Assembly (NCBI RefSeq): GCF_045291545.1
Contig: NZ_CP149514.1
Coordinates: 2,542,001 to 2,606,000 of the forward strand
DNA from: Gallaecimonas sp045291545
Lineage (GTDB): Bacteria > Pseudomonadota > Gammaproteobacteria > Enterobacterales > Gallaecimonadaceae
Direction: 5' to 3'
Length of the DNA: 64,000 nucleotides
The notes below the pieces were generated by a model. It did not search any database. It was given only the letters and a program-made list of their open reading frames with translations, and was not told the DNA's origin. The translations under genes and the position numbers were made by a program. How positions within the stretch are numbered: the stretch's first letter is position 1; every line of letters begins with the position of its first letter. Shown piece after piece: positions 8,755 through 17,590 of the stretch.

Positions 8755-9612
8755 TTGGATACGGAACTGCTGAAAACCTTTTTGGAAGTACATCGCTGTC
8801 GTCATTTTGGCAAAGCCGCTGAAAACCTGTACCTGACACAGTCGGCGGTCAGCTTTCGTATCCGCCAGCTGGAAAGCCAACTTGGGGTCGCGCTTTTTAC
8901 CCGCTATCGCAACAATATTCAGCTTACTGATGCCGGTGAGCGGCTGCTACCGCATGCCGAAGCAATGCTGTTGTCGTTGCAGCGGGCCCGCCAAGAGATG
9001 GCCCTGTCTCATCAGCAGCGGGTACAACTGGCCCTGGCCGCATCTGCCAATATCTGGGATCCGTTTTTACAGCCCCGGTTGCCCATTCTCTACCAGCAGC
9101 TGGAGAACCTGACCCTGCGCGCCGATGTCGCAGCACCAGACACGCTGGTGCGGTCGCTGCTGGAAAGGCGGCTGGATCTGGCGTTGTTATTCGACCCACC
9201 CAAGGTTGAAGAATTGCAGGTAAACGAACTGGCGGCGCTGGAGCTGACTCTGGTCGCCAGCCGCCCCAAGCTGACCCTGGCCGAAGCCCTCAATGGCGCC
9301 TATGCCAAAGTCGACTGGGGCACCCTGTTCAACCTGCAGCACGCCAAGCTCCTCAAAGAGCAATCGCCACCGATGCTGCACACCGGTAACGCCCGCATCG
9401 CCCTGACCTTTATTGTTGAGCATGGCGGTGCCGCATATCTGCCGACCGAGCTGGCCGCGCCAGCGCTGGCAAGTGAACGACTGTTTACCGTTGCTGAAGC
9501 GCCGCAACTGCGGCGGGAGATCTACGCTGCCAGCCTCAAAGAAGCGGAGCAAAGCGCACTGATTGAGCAGATCTGTCAGTTACTGAGCTCACCAGACGAC
9601 AACGTGCTGTAG
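8755..9612 (+). CDS. hdfR: LysR-family regulator HdfR
   Basis: LysR-type transcription factor of 285 residues. Its N-terminus, MDTELLKTFLEVHRCRHFGK, is almost the E. coli HdfR sequence, and the winged helix-turn-helix (about 1-62) is well conserved (LTQSAVSFRIRQLESQLG). The effector domain is more divergent. E. coli HdfR represses flhDC and affects gltBD. The start is TTG at 8755 with AAGAGG upstream; the family alignment fixes this position. It is divergent from maoP. The last 37 bases overlap the convergent glycosyltransferase gene. Confidence 0.92.
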   Translation: MDTELLKTFLEVHRCRHFGKAAENLYLTQSAVSFRIRQLESQLGVALFTRYRNNIQLTDAGERLLPHAEAMLLSLQRARQEMALSHQQRVQLALAASANIWDPFLQPRLPILYQQLENLTLRADVAAPDTLVRSLLERRLDLALLFDPPKVEELQVNELAALELTLVASRPKLTLAEALNGAYAKVDWGTLFNLQHAKLLKEQSPPMLHTGNARIALTFIVEHGGAAYLPTELAAPALASERLFTVAEAPQLRREIYAASLKEAEQSALIEQICQLLSSPDDNVL

Positions 9613-10640
9613 GCGGGAAACCGCACGTCCTGCCAGAGGCTCCGGCACAGCGGCTCACGGTCACTGAGTTCGCCGTTTAATAGCCAATCCACCAGCTTAT
9701 CGGCTACCTGTGGGTACGCTATGGGTTTGGCCGCCGGTTGTGACAGCCAGTTATCCAACACTACCGGCGACAACTCATACATCACCTTCGCCAAACGCAA
9801 CTGGTGCAAAGTTGCCACATTCGACAACTGTTCAAACTGGCCATGCAACGGCTTAAGCAACAGCTTCTTACCCAGCGTCAACGCTTCCGATGGCAACTCA
9901 AAGCCACCGTTAGCGATAACCCCGGCAGCATCTGCCAAATCAGCCTGAAAACCGGCCCGTGATGGCGGCCGCATCTGCACGTGGCCAAGACTCTGGTATT
10001 GCGCATCCGGGTGGTAACAGTAAAACGCCACGTCGGGGAAGGGTTCCAGCAGGGCCAGAATGTCATCCAGTGACTCAAACGGCAGGTACACCAGCACTTT
10101 GTTTTTCTGCACTGGCCCGCCAGTTGCCAGCGTATCAATGATGGGAGGCAGGATCGGCTGACCAAAGTGGTACCAGTGCACTCCCAACTTAACGTCCACC
10201 GGCGCGAAGTAACGCATCAGCAGCTTGGCCCGCCAGTCTTCTCCTTCACGGGGTACCGGCAGCGCAAACGACGCCTGGTGGCTGATGCCGATGCTGGGTA
10301 CCTTGGCCAGCTTGGCAGCCCAGGCAGTAACCGGTTCAAAGTCGCTGATCACCCGGTCATAGCCCGCCAGTGACAAGCCACGAATATCCTTGATTAAAGT
10401 GCCCAGCTGGCTTTGCATCACCGTTTTGAGCATGCTGATACGGCCTTTGTTGGTGGCAAAGGTCAAGCCATGGCAACACTGAAAATCACCAAAAGGGGCC
10501 ATATCGAAGTATTTTTCCCGCGGCCGCCCGGAAAACAGATAATCCACCTGCACACCACGCCGGGCAAACGCCTCGGCCATTACCCGAGCACGGGTAATGT
10601 GCCCGTTGCCAGTGCCTTGAACACCGTAAAGAATGCGCAT
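9576..10640 (-). CDS. Glycosyltransferase of the MJ1255/VC2487 type
   Basis: A 354-residue GT-B type protein. The N-terminus MRILYGVQGTGNGHITRA is the glycine-rich donor-domain start typical of this family, and the C-terminal half has GVIANGGFELPSEALTLGKKLLLKPL, resembling the nucleotide-sugar binding segment of MurG/MGT-like enzymes. The acceptor is not predictable. It follows a PAP2 phosphatase gene by 14 bases on the same strand, which suggests an operon acting on lipid-linked or envelope glycans (inference). GGAAG precedes the ATG. Confidence 0.85.
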   Translation of the reverse strand: MRILYGVQGTGNGHITRARVMAEAFARRGVQVDYLFSGRPREKYFDMAPFGDFQCCHGLTFATNKGRISMLKTVMQSQLGTLIKDIRGLSLAGYDRVISDFEPVTAWAAKLAKVPSIGISHQASFALPVPREGEDWRAKLLMRYFAPVDVKLGVHWYHFGQPILPPIIDTLATGGPVQKNKVLVYLPFESLDDILALLEPFPDVAFYCYHPDAQYQSLGHVQMRPPSRAGFQADLADAAGVIANGGFELPSEALTLGKKLLLKPLHGQFEQLSNVATLHQLRLAKVMYELSPVVLDNWLSQPAAKPIAYPQVADKLVDWLLNGELSDREPLCRSLWQDVRFPAYSTLSSGELSN

Positions 10641-10654
10641 CGTTGTCTTCCTTG

Positions 10655-11167
10655 TTAAACCGCGACCAGTACAGCCACTGAGCTGCCAAGCACAATGCCG
10701 GCAATAATATCGGTAGGGAAATGCACTCCCAGCATGACTCGCGATAGCCCTACCGCCAGCGCCCAGGGCAATGCCAGCAAGGCAATCACGCCAAAGTGCA
10801 GTAACGCCATGGTCAGCATCACAAAGGCCGCCGCGGTATGTCCGGACGGCAGGCTGAATTGATCCGACGGTACGATCAGTGCCTGGCTGCCTGGCAGCGC
10901 CACCATCGGGCGACGGCGACGAACTGTATTTTTCAGGGTGATATAGAGAGGTAACTCAATAGCAAAGGCCAGCAATAGATCCAGCACATAGGCCTGCAAT
11001 GCCTGCTGCTGACTGAGCCAAAAGGCCAGCGCCAGCAACAAATAAGGAGGACCATCACCCGTGCGGGATACCCAGCGGGCGGCAGTTGCCCAGCGGCGCC
11101 AGTGGCGGCTGGACTGGCTCTTCTGAAACAGCCGGTGATCCAGAGCGGTAATGGCAAAACGCTGCAT
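10655..11167 (-). CDS. PAP2-superfamily membrane phosphatase
   Basis: A 170-residue polytopic membrane protein with the three PAP2 signatures: K79-x6-RP (KNTVRRRRP, 79-87), PSGH (107-110), and SR-x5-H (Arg143, His149). This family dephosphorylates lipid phosphates such as undecaprenyl pyrophosphate or phosphatidic acid at the membrane. The ATG at 11167 has a near-perfect AGAGGAGG site; a GTG upstream at 11185 is inside or before that site and is not used. Probably co-transcribed with the glycosyltransferase downstream. Confidence 0.88.
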   Translation of the reverse strand: MQRFAITALDHRLFQKSQSSRHWRRWATAARWVSRTGDGPPYLLLALAFWLSQQQALQAYVLDLLLAFAIELPLYITLKNTVRRRRPMVALPGSQALIVPSDQFSLPSGHTAAAFVMLTMALLHFGVIALLALPWALAVGLSRVMLGVHFPTDIIAGIVLGSSVAVLVAV

Positions 11168-11244
11168 TGCTGTTCCTCCTCTCACTATGAGAAAAGGCTA
11201 GGCAACCTCAATGACATCACCGTGACAGACAAATGACGACTTGG

Positions 11245-11772
11245 TTAATCTTTAGGCAGGTAGCTAAATACCTGGCCACTGAGTGCAGCCTCGTACATCA
11301 GGCCGCCAAGGGCCTTGGTAAACACCACCACGTCTTTATCATGCTCCACATGGGTGCCGACCCCGGCATCCAGTGCCACTGCTGAAGCCTGGGCGCCAAA
11401 CTCCATCTGCCCCCGGATGAAATGCTTGAAAGCTGCCTGGTTTTTAAAAAACAGGATCTGCGCAAAAGACTGGCCACCCACCTGCAGGCCCAAGGTCAGT
11501 TGTTTGACCCGACTACGCCCGACAATTTTATGGTGTACGAAAACCAGCCCTTCACCAAACGCACCACCGACAATCAAGCCACCCTTGGCAATACGCGGGA
11601 AGACTGCATAACCGTACGCCCGGTTAAAAAAAACCTTGAGGCCCGGGTCGGTGTGCAGGAACTCCTCAACCGTTGCCGCCACCTGGTGCTCAAGCCCTTG
11701 GGCTTTCGCCTGGCTTGGCGCTGGCAACAGCATCAGCACAACAGACAATGTCAGTATCCATTTCAGAGGCAT
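11245..11772 (-). CDS. Secreted SYLF/YSC84-domain lipid-binding protein
   Basis: A 175-residue protein with a clear signal peptide (LTLSVVLMLLPAPSQA, cleavage near the AQA/KAQ boundary) followed by a SYLF (DUF500) domain: FFNRAYGYAVFPRIAKGG, GGAFGEGLVF and a C-terminal hydrophobic repeat. SYLF proteins bind phospholipids; bacterial roles are poorly defined. The ATG at 11772 has GGAGTGA upstream; the longer frame to 11874 adds a non-secretory extension. Divergent from rraA. Confidence 0.85.
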   Translation of the reverse strand: MPLKWILTLSVVLMLLPAPSQAKAQGLEHQVAATVEEFLHTDPGLKVFFNRAYGYAVFPRIAKGGLIVGGAFGEGLVFVHHKIVGRSRVKQLTLGLQVGGQSFAQILFFKNQAAFKHFIRGQMEFGAQASAVALDAGVGTHVEHDKDVVVFTKALGGLMYEAALSGQVFSYLPKD

Positions 11773-11962
11773 CACTTCACTCCAGTGGCCGGTGCAGACC
11801 GTGGTTCTGGATAAAACACCAATTTTCATTCTTCGCCAAGCGTAGTGGCTGTTGATTGAACAAGGGCTGACCATCAGTCCATTGGCCGGCTATTTGTGGT
11901 TTGCTGCCACCCCAGCTTTGGCGCTACTCTGTAGGGCACACTGGCCACTGGATGTCACAACC

Positions 11963-12448
11963 ATGGAATACAACACTTCCGCCCTGTGCGACACCTATAT
12001 CGATATGGTGGATGTCGTCGACCCTATCTTTGCCAACTACGGTGGCCGCAGCAGCTACGCCGGGCAGATCAGCACCGTCAAATGCTTTGAAGACAACGCC
12101 CTGATTCGCGAGATGCTCGAAGAAGACGGTAGCGGCCGGGTATTACTGATTGATGGCGGTGGTTCACTGCGCCGGGCGCTCATTGATGCCGAACTGGCTG
12201 AACTGGCCGTTGCCAACCAGTGGCAAGGGTTGCTCATCAACGGCGCGGTGCGCGAAGTGGATGTACTCGAGGCGCTGGATATCGGTATTCATGCCCTGGC
12301 AGCCATTCCCGTGGGCGCAGATGACGCCGGCCACGGTGAAACCGACGTGCCGGTGAATTTCGGCGGTGTGACCTTCCTGCCGGAAGACTGGCTCTATGCT
12401 GACAGCACCGGTGTGGTGCTGTCACCGGAGCAACTGGAGCTGAACTGA
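11963..12448 (+). CDS. rraA: RNase E activity regulator RraA
   Basis: A 161-residue protein closely matching E. coli RraA, the trimeric protein that binds and inhibits RNase E. Conserved blocks include YNTSALCDTYIDMVDVVDP, QISTVKCFEDN, LLIDGGGSLRRALIDAELA, and IGIHALAAIPVGA. I start at the ATG at 11963, which aligns with the family start; an upstream in-frame ATG at 11852 would add 37 unrelated residues. The Shine-Dalgarno is weak. Confidence 0.96.
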   Translation: MEYNTSALCDTYIDMVDVVDPIFANYGGRSSYAGQISTVKCFEDNALIREMLEEDGSGRVLLIDGGGSLRRALIDAELAELAVANQWQGLLINGAVREVDVLEALDIGIHALAAIPVGADDAGHGETDVPVNFGGVTFLPEDWLYADSTGVVLSPEQLELN

Positions 12449-12456
12449 CGTTAATC

Positions 12457-12480
12457 CCGGCCAGGTCACATCTTGGCCGG
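12457..12480 (+). terminator. Weak hairpin after rraA
   Basis: CCGGCCA and TGGCCGG form a 7-bp stem 8 bases after the rraA stop. It is followed by TTCCCC rather than a T tract, so termination would be inefficient or need Rho. Confidence 0.4.
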
Positions 12481-12553
12481 TTCCCCCTGTTGCCGATGGC
12501 GCTGTCCTGATATCTGTTAGGCACCTATAGCTGTTACCTCACTCGGAGTATTC

Positions 12554-14488
12554 ATGTTCTCCAGGCTCGTACTGGTGGCACTGCTGCTACCTTTTTGGGC
12601 GGCGGCCGCTTCTTTTGATCCGCAGGCCCTGTTCGCTCCCCTGACCCTGCCGACACCGACCACCACGCTGCGCGGTGGTAGTGGCCTGCCGGGGCCGGCA
12701 TTCTGGCAGAACCGCGCCGACTACCACATTAAGGCGCAAATTCACCCGCACACCCAGCAGCTCAGCGCAACGGTGACCATCGATTATCAGAACAACAGCC
12801 CGGACGCCCTGGATGTACTGTGGTTGCAGCTGGACCAGAACATTTACCGCCGCGATTCCCGCGCCAACCTCAGCGCCGCCAAGCCCCGCGGCCACTACAC
12901 CCAGGGGTATCAGCTCGAAGCCGTGACCATGGCCGGTAAAGCGTTGCACTACCTGGTTAACGACACCCGCATGCGCGTAGACCTGCCGCAACCGCTCAAA
13001 GCCGGCGGGCACCTGCGCCTGCATATTCGTTATCACTACACAATTCCCGGCACCTGGGGTGGCCGCACTGCTGTAACTGACAGTAAAAACGGCCCTATCT
13101 TTGAGATCGCGCAGTGGTTCCCGCGCATGGCCGTTTATGACGACCTGCGAGGCTGGGACACCCAACCCTACCTAGGCAAAGAGTTTTATCTTGAGTACGG
13201 CAGCATTGATTACCAGGTGACGGTGCCCTGGAACTACCTGGTGGTCGGCTCCGGCGAGCTGCAAAACCCGCAGCAGGTGTTAACCCATAGCCAGCGTGAA
13301 CGCCTCAAGCAAGCCCATCAAAGTGACAAAACGCTCTACATTGTAAAGCCCGAGGAAGTTGCCAGCCGACAAAGCCGGCCACGCCACAGTGGCACCCTGA
13401 CCTGGCACTTTCACATGAACCATACCCGCGATGTGGCCTTTGCCGCCTCGCCCGCCTTTGTGATTGATGCTGCCCGCATCAACCTGCCCAATCACCGCCA
13501 CTCCCTGGCCATGTCCGCCTATCCGTTGGAAGGGGTCGGCGCAGACAAATGGAACCGCTCAACCGAATACCTCAAAGGCACTATTGAACACTTCTCACAC
13601 TGGTACCCCTACCCCTGGCCGGTAGCAGTGAACCTGGGTGGCCACGGCGCCGGCATGGAATACCCCGGCATTGTTTTTGACGGCATGCACGATTCCGGCA
13701 AGTTTTTGTTCTGGATCACCGCCCATGAAATCGGCCACAGCTGGTTCCCGATGGTGGTTGGCTCCAACGAACGACGCCATGCGTTCATGGATGAAGGCTT
13801 TAATACCTTTATCGATGTCTATGCCTCTGAGGCTTTCAACCACGGCGAATACGCCCCCAAACGGGACAGCGAATATGCCCCTGGCGGCGGCAACCCCGCC
13901 GAGGAAATTTTGCCGGTGCTAGCTGATGCCGAAGCCCCGGTGATCATGGCCCCGGCCGATTCGATTGCAGAAAAATACCGCCACAAAGTCAGCTACTTTA
14001 AAGCCGCCTTCGGGCTGGTGCTGTTACGCGAGCAGATCCTCGGCCCGACGCGTTTTGATAAAGCCTTCAAGCGCTACATTGCCACCTGGGCCTACCGGCA
14101 CCCGACGCCGTCTGACTTTTTCCGGATCATGGACAGCGAAGCCGGTGAAGACCTTAGCTGGTTCTGGCGCGGCTGGTTTTTCAACAACTGGCAACTGGAC
14201 ATGGCGCTAAGCAGTGCCAGCTATGTTGATAACGATCCGGCCAAAGGCATCACACTACAGCTGGCCAGTTATCAAAAGCTGGTGATGCCGGTGCGCGTAC
14301 AAGTCACCTACCGTGATGGTAGCCAGCAACACTGGCGCCTGCCGGTCGAAACCTGGCGTACCAGTGCCACACCGCAAGTGGTGCTGCCAACCACCAAGGC
14401 CATCAGCCGTATTACCCTGGACCCCCAGCAGGTATTGCCGGATGCCAACCGAGCCAACAACAGCCTGAACATGGCCAGCGCATCCTGA
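12554..14488 (+). CDS. Secreted M1-family metallopeptidase (gluzincin)
   Basis: A 644-residue exported protein: signal peptide 1-20 (VLVALLLPFWAAAA), an N-terminal beta domain, then the M1 catalytic domain with GAGMEYPG (substrate N-terminus recognition, like GAMEN) and the zinc motif HEIGHSWF followed about 18 residues later by the third ligand Glu in FMDEGFNTF. The presence of the GMEY loop and HExxH-18-E supports an aminopeptidase active in the periplasm or outside. GGAG precedes the ATG. A strong terminator follows. It stands alone between rraA and the copper operon. Confidence 0.92.
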   Translation: MFSRLVLVALLLPFWAAAASFDPQALFAPLTLPTPTTTLRGGSGLPGPAFWQNRADYHIKAQIHPHTQQLSATVTIDYQNNSPDALDVLWLQLDQNIYRRDSRANLSAAKPRGHYTQGYQLEAVTMAGKALHYLVNDTRMRVDLPQPLKAGGHLRLHIRYHYTIPGTWGGRTAVTDSKNGPIFEIAQWFPRMAVYDDLRGWDTQPYLGKEFYLEYGSIDYQVTVPWNYLVVGSGELQNPQQVLTHSQRERLKQAHQSDKTLYIVKPEEVASRQSRPRHSGTLTWHFHMNHTRDVAFAASPAFVIDAARINLPNHRHSLAMSAYPLEGVGADKWNRSTEYLKGTIEHFSHWYPYPWPVAVNLGGHGAGMEYPGIVFDGMHDSGKFLFWITAHEIGHSWFPMVVGSNERRHAFMDEGFNTFIDVYASEAFNHGEYAPKRDSEYAPGGGNPAEEILPVLADAEAPVIMAPADSIAEKYRHKVSYFKAAFGLVLLREQILGPTRFDKAFKRYIATWAYRHPTPSDFFRIMDSEAGEDLSWFWRGWFFNNWQLDMALSSASYVDNDPAKGITLQLASYQKLVMPVRVQVTYRDGSQQHWRLPVETWRTSATPQVVLPTTKAISRITLDPQQVLPDANRANNSLNMASAS

Positions 14489-14520
14489 TAAAAAAGCCCG
14501 CAGTAAGCGGGCTTTTTTAT
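14489..14520. terminator. Bidirectional terminator between M1 peptidase and copper operon
   Basis: AAAAAAGCCCGC-AGTAA-GCGGGCTTTTTT hairpin shared by the convergent M1 peptidase gene and the copA-copB-HMA-like operon. It overlaps the stop codon of the latter. Confidence 0.92.
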
Positions 14521-14879
14521 TTCTTCACATTCGGTGGCAAACGGTGGCAACACCAGGGCTCGTGGGTGGCATTGTCACTGATATTCTGGTCGACAAAGCG
14601 GTAATACCCGAGCTTGATAGCGGCCCAGCCCTTTTCCACCAGCCTCAGCTGATGGGCGGCCAGTATCTCGCGCACCTTATCAATATTCACTACCGACGCA
14701 TCATAGGCCAGCCACAAACGCTCACCCTGTAAAGCCACGCCATCAACACCGGCGGTGTCATCAAGCTGCGCCACTGCCGCTTGTACAACCTGTGGCCGGC
14801 CCTGATGCCCGCTTAGTGTTAACTTACGCTCAACCCGGTATGCGGCGCGCACGCCGGGCCGACATTGCAGCGATGACAT
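14517..14879 (-). CDS. HMA-like small protein, third gene of the copper operon
   Basis: A 120-residue soluble protein of uncertain function. Residues from about 22 to 80 (LSGHQGRPQVVQAAVAQLDDTAGVDGV...LWLAYDASVVNIDKVREILAAHQ) have the spacing and hydrophobic pattern of a heavy-metal-associated ferredoxin-like fold, but the usual CxxC metal loop is absent. Cys-Cys appears near the C-terminus in EPWCCHRLPP, with histidines around it. The start ATG at 14879 has an AGGAGG site lying in the 8-base gap after copB, so it is translated from the same messenger. A copper-binding or sensing role is inferred only from this setting. Confidence 0.7.
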   Translation of the reverse strand: MSSLQCRPGVRAAYRVERKLTLSGHQGRPQVVQAAVAQLDDTAGVDGVALQGERLWLAYDASVVNIDKVREILAAHQLRLVEKGWAAIKLGYYRFVDQNISDNATHEPWCCHRLPPNVKK

Positions 14880-14887
14880 AAAACCTC

Positions 14888-15718
14888 CTAAAACCAGACA
14901 CGCACCCCGGCCAGCCACTGGGTTTGCGCCACCGGCTCACCGTCTTGACGCGCCAGATCGGCACTGCGGCCCCAGCTATGCTGGCGCTGAACACCAATAT
15001 AAGGGGCGAAACGGCGGCTGAATTCGTAACGCAAGCGCAAACCCACAGCGGTGTTGGCAATACCACTGCCAATGCCCCGGGCAACATCATCTTTGCCATA
15101 CCAGTTCAGTGACAATGCCGGTTGTAATATCAGCCGCTGGGTGATGAGCAGTTCATAGTCGCTGTCCAGACGAAAAGCAGTGCGCCCCTGCTCACCAACA
15201 TAAGCCGTGGCATCCACTTCAAACCAATAGGGTGACAAGCCCTGAATGCCAAACGCCAGCCATTTGCGCGCCGGCCCTGGGCCACCGTCCAGGCGTGCAC
15301 CAAGCTGGGTGTTCCAATAGGCACTGACAGCATGCTGCCAAAGCAGTTCAGTGCGGGCATCGGCCAACTTACCCTTGTGCCACTCGCCCTCGGCTTTAAC
15401 GGCCAGCTTGTCGTAGGTATTACCAAACCAGGCCTGGGTATCATAAGCGGTCACATTTTCAGCCTGGCTATGCTGCCACTCCAGCTTGTTCACCAGCAGA
15501 TGAAAAAAGCGTTTTTCGTCCGCCAGGCGCAGCTGCCGGGGGCCGGGTAAGGCATAGGGACCGCTGTCGAGGGTATAGCCATCCGAATAGCCATGAGGGT
15601 CCCGACCGTTTTCCGGCGTCGTCTTTTTGTCCATCATCATCTGATGGTCCATGGGGGCGGCAAAGCCCGGCACCGCGACCAATAGCGGCACCATGAACAT
15701 CCAGCGGCGTGTTTTCAT
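14888..15718 (-). CDS. copB: Copper resistance outer-membrane protein CopB
   Basis: A 276-residue exported beta-barrel protein of the CopB/PcoB family. A signal peptide (FMVPLLVAVPGFA) is followed by a short Met/His-containing region (DHQMMMDKK) and then the barrel, with alternating hydrophobic strands and the terminal aromatic RVWF typical of outer-membrane proteins. CopB works with the periplasmic oxidase CopA in copper tolerance. Its ATG overlaps the copA stop (ATGA), so translation is coupled. The Met-rich segment is shorter than in Pseudomonas CopB. Confidence 0.93.
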   Translation of the reverse strand: MKTRRWMFMVPLLVAVPGFAAPMDHQMMMDKKTTPENGRDPHGYSDGYTLDSGPYALPGPRQLRLADEKRFFHLLVNKLEWQHSQAENVTAYDTQAWFGNTYDKLAVKAEGEWHKGKLADARTELLWQHAVSAYWNTQLGARLDGGPGPARKWLAFGIQGLSPYWFEVDATAYVGEQGRTAFRLDSDYELLITQRLILQPALSLNWYGKDDVARGIGSGIANTAVGLRLRYEFSRRFAPYIGVQRQHSWGRSADLARQDGEPVAQTQWLAGVRVWF

Positions 15719-17445
15719 GACACCAATACCTCCCGAAACATCCCGGCTTCCATATGAAAGAGCAAGTGGCAGTGCCAGGCCCAGCGGCCCGGTGCATCAG
15801 CATTGACCAGAAAACTGATGCGCTGCGCTGGTTGTACCGGCAGCGTGTGCTTGCGCACGACAAAGTGGCCTTTGTCATCTTCCAGTTCGCTCCACATACC
15901 GTGCATGTGCATGGGGTGAGTCATCATGGTGTCGTTTTGTAAAATCACCCGTAACCGTTCACCGTAACGAAAATGCACCGGCGTTGACTGGCCGAACTCC
16001 AGGCCGTCAAAGGACCAGGTATAACGCTCCATGTTGCCGGTCAGGTGCAGCTCCAGTTCACGGTCTGGCTCTCGCGGATCCAATGGCCCCCCGACGGTAT
16101 GGAGGTCAGCCAGAGTTAACACCTTACGGCCGTTGTCGCGTAAGCCGACACCGGGGTCATCAAGGTTGCTGCGAGGGGTATCAACCCGCATATCGACACT
16201 GGGGCCAAACTCGGTACGGGCGTGATGGACGGTTTTCGACGGCACCGCCAAGGAGTGCGCCTGCTGGGAGTGCGGGTGCGTCATGGCCATTTGGCCGTGG
16301 TGCTGGCCGTGTTGGCCCATGGTGCCCATCATGTCGGTCATGGTCAGCCACTGGGGCTTGTCGGGCTCGGGCACCGGCGCCCGCAAGCCGGGGCGGCTGG
16401 CCAGGGTGCCTGCCGCATAGCCGGTGCGGTCCATGGTCTGGGCAAACAGGGTGTAGGCATCACTTTTCGGGCTGACCAGCACGTCGTAGGTTTCGCCGGG
16501 GCCACAACGAAATTCATCAACCGTCACCGGATCCACGTCCTGGCCGTCGGTCTGAACCACCGTCAGTGGCAGGCCGGGAATGCGCACATCGTAAAAAGTA
16601 TTGCTGGCGCCGTTGACGATCCGCAGCCGCACCTTTTCACCCCGTTCAAACAAGCCGGTCCAGTTACCCGCCGGGGTGCGACCATTGATGAGGAAGGTCA
16701 GGGCATCGGATGACAAGTCTGCCAAATCCGTCGGGTTCATCCGCATCTGGTTCCACATTTTGCGACGGCTGATAGCCTTACCCAAGCCATAGCGGGACAC
16801 ATCCTTGGCAAAATCAATGGCCGTAGGCTGGATGATGTTGTAGTAATCCGCCTGCTGCTTGAGCCGGGAAAACATGGCCATGGGGTCATCATCGGTCCAG
16901 TCTGACAACAGCACCACATGCTCACGGTCAGCGCGCTGGCGCTCACCGTTCTTGGGCTTCACCACAATGGCGCCATAGAGCCCTTTCATTTCCTGAAAAC
17001 CGGTATGGGAGTGGTACCAATAGGTGCCGCTTTGTTGCACCTTGAAGCGGTAGGTGAAGGTCTGGCCCGGGGCGATGCCGCGGTAGCTGATCCCCGGCAC
17101 GCCGTCCATCTGATAGGGCAGCAAGATGCCGTGCCAATGCAAAGACGTTGGCACCGCCAGGGTATTGGTCACCTTGATGGTAACCTCATCGCCCTCACGC
17201 CACACCAGGGTGGGTGCCGGTAAGGTGCCATTGACAGTCATCGCCTGGCGCACCGCACCGGTAAAATTCACCCCCTGCTGGCCGATGGTTAGGTGAAACT
17301 GCTGGCCGCTCAGTACCGGAGCCGCACTGCCCTGGCTAACCGTTCCGGCCTTGGCCGGCTTGGCCAGACCCGGCATACCCAGTAGCACGCCGCCGGCCGC
17401 CAGCCCTTGCAAAAAGCGGCGCCGCGGCAGGTTTGATGATGCCAT
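15715..17445 (-). CDS. copA: Periplasmic multicopper oxidase CopA
   Basis: CopA/PcoA-type multicopper oxidase, 576 residues, exported folded by the Tat system (RRRFLQG near the start). All copper-ligand motifs are present: HWHG, WYHSHTG, HPMHMHG and the C-terminal HCHLLFHMEAGM, which carries the type 1 ligands. A Met/His-rich insertion (MMGTMGQHGQHHGQMAMTHPH, shown here as one stretch at about residues 370-390) probably binds Cu(I). I prefer the ATG at 17445, with AAGGA seven bases upstream, over the ATG at 17463. It heads the copA-copB-HMA-like operon and faces copRS. Confidence 0.95.
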   Translation of the reverse strand: MASSNLPRRRFLQGLAAGGVLLGMPGLAKPAKAGTVSQGSAAPVLSGQQFHLTIGQQGVNFTGAVRQAMTVNGTLPAPTLVWREGDEVTIKVTNTLAVPTSLHWHGILLPYQMDGVPGISYRGIAPGQTFTYRFKVQQSGTYWYHSHTGFQEMKGLYGAIVVKPKNGERQRADREHVVLLSDWTDDDPMAMFSRLKQQADYYNIIQPTAIDFAKDVSRYGLGKAISRRKMWNQMRMNPTDLADLSSDALTFLINGRTPAGNWTGLFERGEKVRLRIVNGASNTFYDVRIPGLPLTVVQTDGQDVDPVTVDEFRCGPGETYDVLVSPKSDAYTLFAQTMDRTGYAAGTLASRPGLRAPVPEPDKPQWLTMTDMMGTMGQHGQHHGQMAMTHPHSQQAHSLAVPSKTVHHARTEFGPSVDMRVDTPRSNLDDPGVGLRDNGRKVLTLADLHTVGGPLDPREPDRELELHLTGNMERYTWSFDGLEFGQSTPVHFRYGERLRVILQNDTMMTHPMHMHGMWSELEDDKGHFVVRKHTLPVQPAQRISFLVNADAPGRWAWHCHLLFHMEAGMFREVLVS

Positions 17446-17513
17446 GGTGGTATCCTTCGTCATACACTGCGGCCACTGTAACGAGCAGGCACTGTCAGCG
17501 GCATGACCTCTTC

Positions 17514-17529
17514 ATTACAAGCTTGTCAT
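17514..17529. promoter_or_regulatory. CusR/CopR-type operator between copA and copR
   Basis: ATTACAAGCTTGTCAT differs at one base from the CusR/PcoR/CopR box core ATGACAANNTTGTCAT. It lies 69 bases upstream of the copA ATG and 62 bases upstream of copR, so the response regulator encoded next door could control both directions. Assignment rests on the consensus and position. Confidence 0.8.
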
Positions 17530-17590
17530 GTTGCGGTAATCTGGCCGTGGCCACAGCGGCGTTAGGCTGTAGCGCAAAAAAGGAGGATGG

